DNA from: Sva-07 sp963707515
GTDB taxonomy: Bacteria > Actinomycetota > Acidimicrobiia > Acidimicrobiales > Ilumatobacteraceae
Length of the DNA: 64,000 nt
Assembly (NCBI GenBank): GCA_963707515.1
Contig: CAVPQI010000001.1
Location: 1,240,001 to 1,304,000, forward strand
Direction of reading: 5' to 3'
Shown here: positions 35,363-43,885 of the stretch, one piece after another
How positions within the stretch are numbered: position 1 is the first letter of the stretch
How the letters are laid out: each line of letters opens with the position of its first letter
Made by a program: the position numbers and the translations under genes
Notes under the pieces: model-generated
What the model was told of the DNA's origin: nothing
What the model saw: the letters and a program-made list of their open reading frames with translations, nothing else
Database searches by the model: none

Positions 35363-36233
35363 TCAGACGCCGTAGAGGCCGGAGATGTCGGGGACCCGTG
35401 TCATCGAGTTCGGGCTCGGGCACGGGTCCGGTCGGAGGGCGCCGGGGTCCAACGGTGCCGGACACTCTCGCCCGTCGAGGTGGGCGATCCAGCGGGCGAT
35501 GTAGTCGGCGAGCCCGTACGCCCCGCGCCGCTCGAGGTGCACACCGTCGTCGGCCATCCAACCGATGGCGCGTCCGTTGTAGGTGCGCCAGTCGGCGACG
35601 ACGAGGTCGGGGTGCCGTGGCGCCGACTCCCACAGCATTCGGGTGTTCTCGGCGTAGACGCGGATCGCGGTGGCACTCGACCCAGGCGGCGTGCCGGTGC
35701 TCAGCGTCAGCCAGACGACCCGCTGCGGCACCCTTGGCGCGTGCCGCCTGCATGATCGTGTCGACGAACGAGCCGAACGGGTCGTTCCAGTCGTTGTAGC
35801 CGGACATCACGACGACGACGTCGAGACGGCCGGGCGTGCCCAGGATCGCCTCCTCCACGGTGTTGGGGACACGGAGGTCGGTGTTGCTCCAACACGACGG
35901 CCAGACGAGCCGGCGACAGCCCTGCGCGTCGAGGATCGGGTGGAATCCGGCGAGCAGCCGCTGCGACTCGGCGACGTTACGAACCGCTGCCAGTGTCGAG
36001 TCGCCGACGATCAGCACGCGCTGGGGCGGGTTCAACCGAGTCGCCGGGGCAAACGCTCCCGTGGCCCCGCGATCCACGTCGGTCAGCAGCGACGAGGCGG
36101 ATGCGGATCCCGGCCGCATGGTGGTCGACACCGATTCACCGGCACCGACGCGACCGACGGTTGCCGTGGCGACCACCGCGGCCACCAGGAGCGCACACGC
36201 TGCCCACCGACCGACAGCCGTACGTCGTCGCAT
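35363..36233 (-). CDS. SGNH/GDSL-type hydrolase with signal anchor, frameshifted
   Basis: About 289 aa if repaired. The N-terminal hydrophobic segment (WAACALLVAAVVATATVG) is a signal or anchor. The first SGNH block VLIVGDSTLAAV holds the nucleophile Ser; VVVVMSGYNDWND is block III. The frame breaks at 35731-35733 (CCC, plus strand): before it the protein reads MQAARAKG, after it PQRVVWLTLSTG. The catalytic D-G-V-H (DDGVHLERRGAYGLADYIARWI) comes in the second frame. Removing one base from the triplet run restores the reading frame. Likely an envelope-acting esterase or O-acetyl hydrolase. Confidence 0.8.
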
Positions 36234-36411
36234 GCGAAAGTATGGACCACCGGCACCACAGCCCCGAGTCGCCCGGCCCTCGCCACTGCCTCCTGCCGAC
36301 CCGGCTGGTGGGCGCTGGCGATGAGCGAATGGCCCACCCGTCGGCCCGCTCGCTCATCGCCGACCGCCGCGCCCGACCCGTGATCAACGATCAGGCCTCC
36401 CGAGTAGCCCG

Positions 36412-36427
36412 GCGGCGAATTCGCCGC
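36412..36427. repeat. 16-bp perfect palindrome with EcoRI-like core
   Basis: GCGGCGAATTCGCCGC, self-complementary, lies in the otherwise unassigned 250 bp between the SGNH gene start and the HNH remnant. No poly-T follows, so a terminator is possible but unproved. Confidence 0.5.
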
Positions 36428-36484
36428 GGCCGTCCGGGACATTGCCCACGTCATCTCCGTGACACCCCACGTCAAGATGGGGGC

Positions 36485-36974
36485 ATGGGGACGAGCACCC
36501 GCTCCGAGGCAGCCGCCGGCGCCGCGGTGCTCGATGCGGCCGACGCCGCCACCACGGCGATGCGCCAGGCCAGGGCCGCCCGACGCCATTCGACGCCTCG
36601 CCTGCGACGCCGGCGTCCACCGCCTCATCACCGGGCCCGCCGACACGGTTGTCAACTACGGCCGCCAGGTGCGAACGGTGTCCGACGCACAATTCGACCT
36701 GCTCGTCGCCCGCGACCACGGCTGCCGAATCCTCGGCTGCCCGGTCGGACCCGACGGGTGCGACGCCCATCACACCATCCACTGGGCCGACGACGGGAAA
36801 ACCGACCTCGACCTCCTCGCCCTCGTCTGCTGGTACCACCACCACTGGCTCCACGAGCAGCACTGGAAACTCGAGCCCCTCGGGGCCGGCCACTTCCAAC
36901 TCACCGACCCCACCGGTCAGGTCCATCCGCTGCGACCGCCGATGATCGGGCTCGCCCTCCCGTTCAGCGCCTGA
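36485..36974 (+). pseudogene. DUF222/HNH endonuclease remnant
   Basis: The C-terminal part (from about 36584) reads AIRRLACDAGVHRLITGPADTVVNYGRQVRTVSDAQFDLLVARDHGCRILGCPVGPDGCDAHHTIHWADDG ... LLALVCWYHHHWLH in one frame. This is the HNH zinc-finger nuclease end of the actinobacterial DUF222-HNH family. The normal ~250-residue DUF222 region is missing. Upstream, a short stretch in another frame (MGTSTRSEAAAGAAVLDAADAATTAMRQARAARR) could be its N-terminal remnant, joined by a deletion and frameshift. These genes are multicopy and often decay. Confidence 0.7.
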
Positions 36975-37064
36975 CCGGCACGCGGCGCATCGCCCGCAAT
37001 TCAGAGGGTGACGCCATGGACGACGCCGACGGGTTGACCGCCGATGCGTTGACCGCCGACGTGG

Positions 37065-37844
37065 TCAGTCGACGACGGTCGGGTCGGGGACGAGGTCGCG
37101 GCGCAGCCACTGGAACACCCGCCAGCCGGTCGAGGCGGGCGCCAGCGTCGAGGCGGCCACGGCGGCGGCGGCGTCGGAGATCGCCTTGCCGCCGGGTGCC
37201 TTGACATGCACCTCGGCGACACGCTCCGACATCACGAACCAACCGACGGCCTCCTCGACCGAGCCACCGACCGTCAACGTCCCGTGGTTGCGCAGGATGC
37301 ACAGCTTCTTGTCGCCGAGGGCGGCGGCGATCCGCTTGCCGCCGTCGTAGGACAGCACCTCGACCTCTTCGTCGTCGAACATCGCCTGGTCGAACACGAA
37401 CGCGCACGACTCCTGGCTGATCGCCCGGAACGGCAGCACGTTCGCCGACCACGGGGTGCCGAAGGCGGTGTGGGTGTGGGCGGCGCTGACGGCGTCGGGC
37501 CGGGCGGCGAGGACCGGGGCGTGGATGTTGAACCCGGCGGTGTTGACGGCGCCGGTCGGGTTGCCGTCGGCGTCCATCACCCGGCCGTCGGGCCCGACGA
37601 GCACGAGATGGTCGACGGTCGCCTCGCGGAACGGGATGCCCCAGTCGAGGAGCCAGAAGTGATCAGTGAGGATCGGATCACGGGCCGACACGTGGCCGTC
37701 GCCGAGCTGCCCCCAGCGCATGGCGCCGAAGATCCGATACCCGAGCGCACACATCCGCTTGCGGTGCAGGCGTTCGTCGGCGGGGCTGCGCACGGCATCG
37801 AACGGCTCGGCGCCGGGGAACTCCGGATACGGCGACTCGCTCAT
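37065..37844 (-). CDS. class II aldolase/adducin family protein
   Basis: 259 aa. Zinc-binding motif SAAHTHTAFG (His-x-His) and RNHGTLTVGGSVEEAVGWFVMSERVAEVHVKA with the third His. The conserved LTDHFWLLDWGIPFREAT region and GNPTGAVNTAGFNIHAPVLAARPDA are typical of the bacterial adducin-like group whose reactions are mostly unknown (FucA-like folds). The start at 37844 is 7 bp from a minus-strand TACCCT (37852-37857), consistent with a leaderless mRNA. It stands alone downstream of the HNH remnant. Confidence 0.88.
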   Translation of the reverse strand: MSESPYPEFPGAEPFDAVRSPADERLHRKRMCALGYRIFGAMRWGQLGDGHVSARDPILTDHFWLLDWGIPFREATVDHLVLVGPDGRVMDADGNPTGAVNTAGFNIHAPVLAARPDAVSAAHTHTAFGTPWSANVLPFRAISQESCAFVFDQAMFDDEEVEVLSYDGGKRIAAALGDKKLCILRNHGTLTVGGSVEEAVGWFVMSERVAEVHVKAPGGKAISDAAAAVAASTLAPASTGWRVFQWLRRDLVPDPTVVD

Positions 37845-37887
37845 GTGGCCCAGGGTACGCCTGCACCGCGGACCGTCCGGTCGTCGG

Positions 37888-38676
37888 TCAATCCGCCCGC
37901 GGCCGTGAGCGGCGGGGCACCACCACGACGGTGCCGTCGTCGTCGAGCTCGACGGTGACCGTGGCGTGGTACACGTCGGCGAGACGCTCGGGCGTGAGCA
38001 CGTCGACGGGCGCCCCGGACGCCACGACGACACCGGCATCGAACATCGTCAGCCGGTCGGTGTACGCGCTGGCGAGCGTCAAGTCGTGCAGCGCAGCGAG
38101 CACCGTCAGCCCGTGCTCGTGCCGCAACTCGGTGACGAGCTCCAGCGCTTGTTGCTGGTGACCGATGTCGAGCGCCGACGTCGGCTCGTCGAGCAGCAGC
38201 ACCGGCGCCTCCTGGGCGAGGGCGCGGGCGAGTACGACCCGCTGGCGCTCACCGCCACTGAGCGCCCCGAGGAAGCGGCCGGCGAAGTCGGCCAGATCGA
38301 GTCGCTCCATGATCCGGTGGGCCACCTCCCGGTCGTGGCGCGTCGCCCAGCCGAGGTAGCTGATGTACGGCGTGCGGCCGAGCAGGACGTACTCCTCGAC
38401 CGTCATGTCGTCCGGGATCAGCGGCTCCTGGGGGACGTAGGCAACGAGCGCGGCCCGTTCCTTCGGGGTGCGGCCCGTCAGGGACTGCCCGTCGACGACG
38501 ATGTCACCGCTCGCCGGCGCCAGCCCGGCGACGGCTCGCAGCAGCGACGACTTGCCGGCACCGTTCGGGCCGACGACGCCGAGCCACTCCCCCGAGCCGA
38601 CCCGATCGGTGAACGCGTCGACGACGCAGCGCGGCCCGTAGTGCACCGACACGGCGTCGAACACGACCTCGCTCAT
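37888..38676 (-). CDS. btuD: cobalamin-type ABC transporter ATP-binding protein (BtuD/HmuV-like)
   Basis: 262 aa. Walker A GPNGAGKSS, Q-loop YVPQEPLIPDD, signature LSGGERQRV, Walker B VLLLDEPTSALD, H-loop LHD. This matches FecE/BtuD/HmuV-type ATPases. The ATG overlaps the permease stop. Substrate is inferred to be cobalamin: the operon starts with a cobalamin riboswitch and lies back-to-back with cobO-cobU-cobT-cobS. Sequence alone would equally allow iron-siderophore or heme. Confidence 0.87.
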   Translation of the reverse strand: MSEVVFDAVSVHYGPRCVVDAFTDRVGSGEWLGVVGPNGAGKSSLLRAVAGLAPASGDIVVDGQSLTGRTPKERAALVAYVPQEPLIPDDMTVEEYVLLGRTPYISYLGWATRHDREVAHRIMERLDLADFAGRFLGALSGGERQRVVLARALAQEAPVLLLDEPTSALDIGHQQQALELVTELRHEHGLTVLAALHDLTLASAYTDRLTMFDAGVVVASGAPVDVLTPERLADVYHATVTVELDDDGTVVVVPRRSRPRAD

Positions 38677-39734
38677 CGCACGACCCGCCGGGAGCGCAGC
38701 AGATAGATGAAGAACGGCGCCCCGATGAACGCCGTCACGACGCCGATCGGCGTCTCGGCAGGCTTGGCCAACATGCGACCGGGGATGTCGGCGAGGACCA
38801 GGAACGCCGCGCCACCGAGCAGCGACAACGGGATCACGCGGCGGTAGCTGGCACCGGCCACCAGCCGAACGGCGTGCGGCACGACGAGCCCGACGAAGCC
38901 GATCAGCCCGCTCACGGCGACGACGGCGGCCGTGCCCAGGGTCGCCACGACGACGATGATGAGGCGCGTACGACCGACGGCGACGCCCAGCGCAGCCGCC
39001 TCGTCGTCGCCGACGCGCAGCACGTCGAGGTGACGGCGGTGGAGCATCAGGACGAGGCAGCTGATCGCCACGTAGGGCAGGATCAGCGTCACGTCGGACC
39101 ACGTCGCCCCCGACAACCTCCCGAGGATCCACTGGAACACCTCGCGCACCTGGTCGAGGTTGCGCTGCAGGATGAACGTCTGCACGGCAGTGGCGAACGA
39201 GACCACGGCGACGCCGGCGAGCACGAGCGTCACGCCGCTGCGCGTGCCGCCGTACGAGGCACCGACGAGGTAGGTGACGGCGACGGTGACGAGGGCCATC
39301 AGGAACGACGCTGCGGGGACCGGATCGATCGGCCACGAGTCTGTGATGGTGCGTCCGGTGGTCAGGGCCAACGTCGCCCCGAGCCCGGCACCGGCGGCCG
39401 CGCCGAGCAGGTACGGGTCGACGAGCGGGTTGCGGAACACGCCCTGGTAGCTCGCCCCGGCGACGGACAGCATCCCGCCGACGAGGACCCCGAGGAGGAC
39501 GCGCGGCATGCGGATCTGCCAGACGATGTTCCACTGCGAGTCGCTGACACCGGTGTCGATCGACACCAGCGGGAGGCGGTTGAGCAGCTCGAACGGCACC
39601 TTCCAGGCGGGTGGGCCGGCCGGGCCGATCGATGCCCCCACGACGACCGCCACCAGCAACACCAGCGACGCCCCGACGTACCAGCGCACGTCGGACCCCG
39701 AGCGCTCCGGGTCCGGCGTGCGCTCGTCGGTCAT
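38673..39734 (-). CDS. btuC: FecCD-family ABC permease (BtuC-like)
   Basis: 353 aa, about ten transmembrane helices. RMPRVLLGVLVGGMLSVAGASYQGVFRNPLVDPYLLGAAAGAGLGATLAL is the hallmark segment of FecCD/BtuC permeases. A later GLIGFVGLVVPHAVRLVAGASYRRVIPLSLLGGAAFLVLADIPGRML matches the ATPase-coupling end. Stop of this gene overlaps the start of the ATPase; upstream lies the binding protein, 10 bp away. With them it forms a riboswitch-controlled importer, probably for corrinoids. Confidence 0.9.
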   Translation of the reverse strand: MTDERTPDPERSGSDVRWYVGASLVLLVAVVVGASIGPAGPPAWKVPFELLNRLPLVSIDTGVSDSQWNIVWQIRMPRVLLGVLVGGMLSVAGASYQGVFRNPLVDPYLLGAAAGAGLGATLALTTGRTITDSWPIDPVPAASFLMALVTVAVTYLVGASYGGTRSGVTLVLAGVAVVSFATAVQTFILQRNLDQVREVFQWILGRLSGATWSDVTLILPYVAISCLVLMLHRRHLDVLRVGDDEAAALGVAVGRTRLIIVVVATLGTAAVVAVSGLIGFVGLVVPHAVRLVAGASYRRVIPLSLLGGAAFLVLADIPGRMLAKPAETPIGVVTAFIGAPFFIYLLRSRRVVR

Positions 39735-39744
39735 CGGCGGCCGA

Positions 39745-40680
39745 TCACAGCGACGTGATCGCGGCCGACACGGCGGCCAGGTAGTCGACGACGCGCGGCC
39801 CCCAGCGGGAGGCGATGTCGTCGTCCATCTCGATGACGTCGCCGTTGACGACGGCGGTCATCGACTCCCAGCCCGGACGGGCGGCGACCGTTGCCTGCGA
39901 CTCGCCGCAGCAGATCGTGTCGGCGAGGAAGATCAGGTCCGGGTCGGCGGAGATGATGAACTCAGCGTTGAGCTGCGGGTAGCCACCGTGGTCGCCCTCG
40001 GCGGTGTCGGCGATGTTGCGCAGCCCGAGCAGTCCGTAGAGCTCGCCGATGAACGTCGTCGAGTCGACGCTGTAGAGGTCGGTGCCGAGCTCGTGGTAGT
40101 AGGTGATCGGCACCTCGAACAGCGGCGTCGAGCCGATGATCTCGTCGATCTCCTGCTGCATCGACTCGACCAACTGCGCAGCCTCCTCACCGTGGCCGGT
40201 GATCTCGCCGAGCTCCTCGATCTGGGCGTACGTGTCGTCGAGCGTCATCGCCGCCGGGCCGTCCCACATCTCGATGTCGATCGCTGCCAGCTGGTCGCCG
40301 AGCCCCGTGAAGTCGCCGCCGACGACGACGAGGTCGGGCTCGAACCCGGCGATCGCCTCGACGTTCGGCTCGAAGCCGGAGAGATCGTGCGGCAGCTCGA
40401 GCGCCTCGGGCGGGTGGTTCGAGATCTCGTCGATGGCGATGACCTGGTCGCCGGCGCCGATGGCGAACAGGATCTCGGTGTGGGTCGGACTGAGCGAGAC
40501 GATCCGCTCGGGGACGTGGCCGGTTGCCACGCTCGACGCCGTCGTGCCCGTCGTGCCGGCGACGGGGTCGGTCGTCGTCGCCGCATTGTCGGCGTCGGAA
40601 CCGCAGGCGGCGAGCGCCAGCACCGACACGGCGAGTGCACCCGCCACACGGTGGCGGACGGGGATGATGAATCGATTCAT
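39745..40680 (-). CDS. btuF: ABC transporter substrate-binding lipoprotein, BtuF-like
   Basis: 311 aa from ATG at 40680, preceded by GGAGGA. Lipobox LALAAC (Cys26). The mature domain (RIVSLSPTHTEILFAIGAGDQVIAIDEISNHPPEAL ... PNVEAIAGFEPDLVVVGGD) is a helical-backbone class III periplasmic binding fold as in BtuF/FhuD. DTICCGESQATVAARPGWESMTAVVNGDVIEMD is the C-terminal lobe. The upstream leader contains a cobalamin riboswitch, which supports corrinoid binding over siderophore binding. Confidence 0.88.
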   Translation of the reverse strand: MNRFIIPVRHRVAGALAVSVLALAACGSDADNAATTTDPVAGTTGTTASSVATGHVPERIVSLSPTHTEILFAIGAGDQVIAIDEISNHPPEALELPHDLSGFEPNVEAIAGFEPDLVVVGGDFTGLGDQLAAIDIEMWDGPAAMTLDDTYAQIEELGEITGHGEEAAQLVESMQQEIDEIIGSTPLFEVPITYYHELGTDLYSVDSTTFIGELYGLLGLRNIADTAEGDHGGYPQLNAEFIISADPDLIFLADTICCGESQATVAARPGWESMTAVVNGDVIEMDDDIASRWGPRVVDYLAAVSAAITSL

Positions 40681-40718
40681 CGGTTCCTCCATGGAAGTGG
40701 AGGACAAGATGGGAGCGA

Positions 40719-40734
40719 GCCGGTGTGCACCGGC
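40719..40734 (-). promoter_or_regulatory. expression-platform hairpin of the cobalamin leader
   Basis: Self-complementary GCCGGTGTGCACCGGC sits between the aptamer and the btuF Shine-Dalgarno (~25-40 bp upstream of the ATG). Folding could compete with the aptamer or mask translation start. No poly-U follows, so translational control is more likely than termination. Confidence 0.4.
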
Positions 40735-40770
40735 CGGCGAACCTTCCCTTGCCTCGAGGGTGGATGTCGC

Positions 40771-40867
40771 GTCGGCGCGAGAGGCGACCGGGCTCGTTCG
40801 ATCCGTGGATCGACATCACCGTTGCGGGACAGCGTCGGGTTTTCACCGACTTCGCTCTCTCGCCGAC
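40771..40867 (-). ncRNA. cobalamin riboswitch
   Basis: On the minus strand the core reads GTCGGTGAAAACCCGAC followed by GCTGTCCCGCAACGGTGA (40819-40850), a near-exact match to the conserved B12 riboswitch core (CCGGTGAAAxTCCGG, CTGxCCCGCAACxGT). Downstream, AGCCCGGTCGCCTC (about 40783-40796) resembles the B12 box. A closing stem GTCGGCG/CGCCGAC pairs 40861-40867 with 40771-40777. It precedes the BtuF-like binding-protein gene and should repress importer expression when cobalamin is abundant. The 5' end of the transcript must lie within or next to the cobO promoter. Confidence 0.9.
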
Positions 40868-40870
40868 AGC

Positions 40871-40899
40871 TGGACAGGGTACCGACGTCTGCGTACGCT
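40871..40899 (+). promoter_or_regulatory. candidate cobO promoter TGGACA-17-TACGCT
   Basis: -35 TGGACA (40871-40876) and -10 TACGCT (40894-40899) with a 17-bp spacer, ending 10 bp before the cobO ATG. No Shine-Dalgarno sequence lies between, so cobO may be leaderless. The element overlaps the 5' region of the divergent riboswitch transcript. Confidence 0.45.
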
Positions 40900-40909
40900 C
40901 CCCAAGCTC

Positions 40910-41497
40910 ATGAGCGACTCCCCCTCCGACGCACCGGATCTGGCCCCGACCGAGGATCCGGTCCCCGACGGCCTCCGACGCGCCGACTCGCTGGTCGTCG
41001 TCAACACCGGCAACGGCAAGGGCAAGTCGTCGTCGGCGTGGGGGATGATGATCCGCGCCGTCGGCCGCGGGTGGAACGTCGCCGTGCTCCAGTTCATCAA
41101 GGCCGGCAACTGGAACACCGGCGAGGAGAAGGTCGCCCGCCAGCTCGGCGTCGAGTGGCACGCCTTCGGCGACGGGTTCACCTGGGATTCCGACGACCTC
41201 ACCCAGGATCGTGCGCACGCCGCTGCCGGCTGGGCGAAGGCCGTCGAGATCATGAACGCGGGCGAACACCAGCTGGTGATCTTCGACGAACTGACCTACC
41301 TGTCGAGTTTCCACTGGCTCGATGCGTCGGTGATCGTCGACGCCATCGCCGCCCGCCCGCGCCACGTCAACGTCATCGTCACCGGGCGCGACGCCGATCC
41401 GGCACTGATCGAGCTCGCCGACACGGTCACCGAGATGACCGAGGTCAAGCACGCGTTCCGCCAGGGAATCCGGGCGATGCGCGGCATCGACTACTGA
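40910..41497 (+). CDS. cobO: corrinoid adenosyltransferase
   Basis: 195 aa. P-loop VVVNTGNGKGKSSSAWGMMIRAVGRG and IFDELTYLSSFHWLD are the CobA/CobO/BtuR signatures. The enzyme transfers the adenosyl group of ATP to Co(I) corrinoids, needed after uptake as well as in synthesis. It leads the cobO-cobU-cobT-cobS run, with 13 bp to cobU, and is divergent from the riboswitch-controlled importer. The first ~25 residues are a Pro/Asp-rich extension. Confidence 0.93.
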   Translation: MSDSPSDAPDLAPTEDPVPDGLRRADSLVVVNTGNGKGKSSSAWGMMIRAVGRGWNVAVLQFIKAGNWNTGEEKVARQLGVEWHAFGDGFTWDSDDLTQDRAHAAAGWAKAVEIMNAGEHQLVIFDELTYLSSFHWLDASVIVDAIAARPRHVNVIVTGRDADPALIELADTVTEMTEVKHAFRQGIRAMRGIDY

Positions 41498-41510
41498 ACG
41501 GACCGACCCG

Positions 41511-42068
41511 GTGCTGACCCTCCTGCTCGGTGGCGCACGCAGCGGGAAGAGCGCGCTCGCCGTGCGCCTCGGTGAACACCACCACGGTCCGGTGACCTAC
41601 GTGGCGACGGCGACCGCACTGGACGACGACATGGCGTCGCGCATCGACCGCCACCGCGACGAACGACCCGCCCGGTGGACGACCGTCGAGGAGCCGTTGG
41701 CGCTGGCCGAGACGATCACCGCCACCGCGACGCCCGGCGGGCTGCTCATCGTCGACTGCCTGACGCTGTGGACGACGAACCTGATCTTCGACGACCGTGA
41801 CGACGACGAGATCGTGCGCCTCGCCGACGCTGCCGCAGCCGCCGCCGCGGGTGCGGCAGGCGACGTCGTCGCCATCTCCAACGAGGTCGGCCTCGGCATC
41901 CACCCCGACAGCGAGCTCGGACGCCGCTATCGCGACGTGCACGGCTGGGTCAACCAGCGGTGGGCGGCCGCCGCCGGACGGTCGTACCTGCTCGTCGCCG
42001 GACGCCTGCTGGCGCTCGAGGATCCGCACATCGTCATCGATGGCGGCAACAATGGCGTCCCGACATGA
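41511..42068 (+). CDS. cobU: adenosylcobinamide kinase/adenosylcobinamide-phosphate guanylyltransferase
   Basis: 185 aa, GTG start. P-loop LLLGGARSGKS at the N-terminus, then TYVATATALDDDMASRIDRHRDERPARWTTVEEP with the guanylyl-accepting His region (RIDRHRDER). VDCLTLWTTNLIF and the SNEVGLGIHPDSELGRRYRDVHGWVNQ segment complete the family pattern. It phosphorylates adenosylcobinamide and activates it with GTP to AdoCbi-GDP. The stop overlaps the cobT ATG. Confidence 0.94.
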   Translation: MLTLLLGGARSGKSALAVRLGEHHHGPVTYVATATALDDDMASRIDRHRDERPARWTTVEEPLALAETITATATPGGLLIVDCLTLWTTNLIFDDRDDDEIVRLADAAAAAAAGAAGDVVAISNEVGLGIHPDSELGRRYRDVHGWVNQRWAAAAGRSYLLVAGRLLALEDPHIVIDGGNNGVPT

Positions 42069-43057
42069 GCCGCCTCCGCCTTGCCCTCGCCGACCTGCCG
42101 ACCGCCGACGCCGCGGCACGCGCCGCCGTGCACGACCGCGCCGAGCACATCCTGCGGCCGCTCGGGGCGTTGGCCTGGCTCGATGAAATCGCCGAATGGG
42201 TCGCCGGTTGGCAGCGCACCGACCGCCCGCGCATCGAGCGGCCGGTCGGGCTGATCTTTGCCGCCGACCATGGCGTCGCCGCGGCGACCGAGGTGTCGGC
42301 GTACCCGACCGGGGTGACGCAGGCGATGTTCGACGCCTACCGCCAGGGTCGCTCGACGATCAGCGCCTTCGCCCGCCTCGCCGGCGCCGAGGTGACGGCG
42401 ATCGACGTCGGCATCGGCCACCCGACCGGCGACATCCGCTCCGAGCCGGCGATGTCACCCGAACGATTCGACGCCATCGTCGCCATGGCGTTCGACGCCG
42501 TCGAGGCGCTCGACGGCGACCTCCTCGTGCTCGGCGAGATGGGCATCGGCAACACGACGGCATCGGCCGCCATCGCCGCCGCGCTGGCCGGCGGTGAGAC
42601 GGCGGCGTGGGTCGGGCGGGGCACCGGCATCGACGACGAGGGGCTGGCCCGCAAGCGCGAGGTCGTCCAGGAGGCGGTGCGGCGGATCGCCGGCATCACG
42701 GATCCGCTGGAGATCCTGCGCGAGGTCGGCGGGTCCGAGCTGGTGGCGATCACCGCCGCCACCGTCGCCGCTCGGCGGCGCTCGATCCCGGTCGTCCTCG
42801 ACGGGTACGTGGTCACCGCCGCCGTGCTCCCGCTGAACGAGATCGACCCGGCGATCCTCGATCACTGCACCGTCGGCCACTGCTCCGCCGAAGCCGGCCA
42901 CCGCAAACTCCTCGAACGCCTCGGCAAGGCGCCACTCCTCGACCTCGACATGCGCCTCGGTGAAGGATCGGGGGCGATGGCCGCCGTCCCGCTGATCGCC
43001 ATGGCGTGCGCGGGCGTGACCGACGTGCCGACGTTCGCCGAGTGGTTCGGTGACTGA
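42065..43057 (+). CDS. cobT: nicotinate-nucleotide-dimethylbenzimidazole phosphoribosyltransferase
   Basis: 330 aa. FAADHGVAAATEVSAYPTGVTQAMFDAYRQGRSTISAFAR and LVLGEMGIGNTTASAA are family signatures. The catalytic Glu region LDMRLGEGSGAMAAVPLI is intact. It makes alpha-ribazole phosphate, the lower-ligand donor. ATG overlaps the cobU stop (ATGA), and its end overlaps the cobS GTG by eight bases. Confidence 0.94.
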   Translation: MSRLRLALADLPTADAAARAAVHDRAEHILRPLGALAWLDEIAEWVAGWQRTDRPRIERPVGLIFAADHGVAAATEVSAYPTGVTQAMFDAYRQGRSTISAFARLAGAEVTAIDVGIGHPTGDIRSEPAMSPERFDAIVAMAFDAVEALDGDLLVLGEMGIGNTTASAAIAAALAGGETAAWVGRGTGIDDEGLARKREVVQEAVRRIAGITDPLEILREVGGSELVAITAATVAARRRSIPVVLDGYVVTAAVLPLNEIDPAILDHCTVGHCSAEAGHRKLLERLGKAPLLDLDMRLGEGSGAMAAVPLIAMACAGVTDVPTFAEWFGD

Positions 43058-43850
43058 CCCTCCGTGGGCACCACCGTCCGGTCCGCCGCCGGCGGGCTCC
43101 GCGCTGCGTGACCTGCTCGGTGCCGTCCAGTTCCTGACCCGCATCCCGATCTCCCTGCCGAGCGCACCGGTCCTGGCGCGCTGCGTGCCGTGGTTCCCGG
43201 TCGTCGGTGCCGTGATCGGGGCGACCGTCGGCCTCGTCGCCGCGGCGGCGATGGAGTGGGTGCCGGCGACCGTCGCCGCCGCCCTGGCAGTCGTCGCCGG
43301 GCTGGCGATCACGGGAGCGTTCCACGAGGACGGGCTGGCCGACACGATGGACGCCCTCGGCGGCACGACACCCGAACGCCGGCGGCAGATCCTCGGCGAC
43401 TCGCGCCACGGCAGTTACGGCGTGGCGGCGATGTGCTCGACGATCCTGTTGCGCGTGCTGTGCGTCGCCGCGCTCGGTCCGGCGACGGCGTTCGCCGGTC
43501 TGGTCGCCGCGCACACGCTCGGCCGCGGGGCGGCGGTGGCGGTGATGCACACGGTTGCGCCGGTCCCGCAGTCGGGGCTGGGCGCCGACTTCGCCCGTGC
43601 CGTCACGTCGCGGGCGGCGGGCTTCGCCGTCGCCGCCGCGCTCGCCGTGACGGCGCTCGTGTCCGGCTGGTGGGTGGTGCCACTGGCGCTCGCCGCCGCC
43701 GCCGGCGCACTGCCGATCGTCGCCCTGGCCCGCCGGGCGTTCGGGGGCATCAGCGGCGACCTCCTCGGGGCGGTCGAGCAGGTCGCCGAGTGCGCCGTGC
43801 TCGTTGTCGTCACCGCCCTCGCCGCCCGCCACCGCCTGTGGTGGCAATAA
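43050..43850 (+). CDS. cobS: adenosylcobinamide-GDP ribazoletransferase
   Basis: 266 aa, GTG start inside the last codons of cobT. Six to seven transmembrane helices. The conserved Mg-binding segment AFHEDGLADTMDALGG and RRQILGDSRHGSYGVAAMCSTILLRV identify CobS, which joins AdoCbi-GDP to ribazole phosphate at the membrane. With cobU and cobT it completes nucleotide-loop assembly; no corrin-ring genes are in the window, so salvage of imported corrinoids is the readable role. Confidence 0.94.
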   Translation: MTDPPWAPPSGPPPAGSALRDLLGAVQFLTRIPISLPSAPVLARCVPWFPVVGAVIGATVGLVAAAAMEWVPATVAAALAVVAGLAITGAFHEDGLADTMDALGGTTPERRRQILGDSRHGSYGVAAMCSTILLRVLCVAALGPATAFAGLVAAHTLGRGAAVAVMHTVAPVPQSGLGADFARAVTSRAAGFAVAAALAVTALVSGWWVVPLALAAAAGALPIVALARRAFGGISGDLLGAVEQVAECAVLVVVTALAARHRLWWQ

Positions 43851-43885
43851 GCAACGCATGGGGCCTGGCCCCGGGCGTTGCTTAT
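43847..43885. terminator. bidirectional hairpin between cobS and the aminotransferase gene
   Basis: Perfect 11-bp arms ATAAGCAACGC (43847-43857) and GCGTTGCTTAT (43875-43885), with an inner GGGGCCTGGCCCC stem. The arms contain the TAA stop codons of both convergent genes. Likely a shared transcription terminator. Confidence 0.82.

Noticed and set aside
37888..40680. Iron-siderophore or heme importer
   Set aside because: The three proteins alone fit that reading, but the cobalamin riboswitch in front and the adjacent cobO-cobS genes favour corrinoid import. It remains possible as a secondary substrate.
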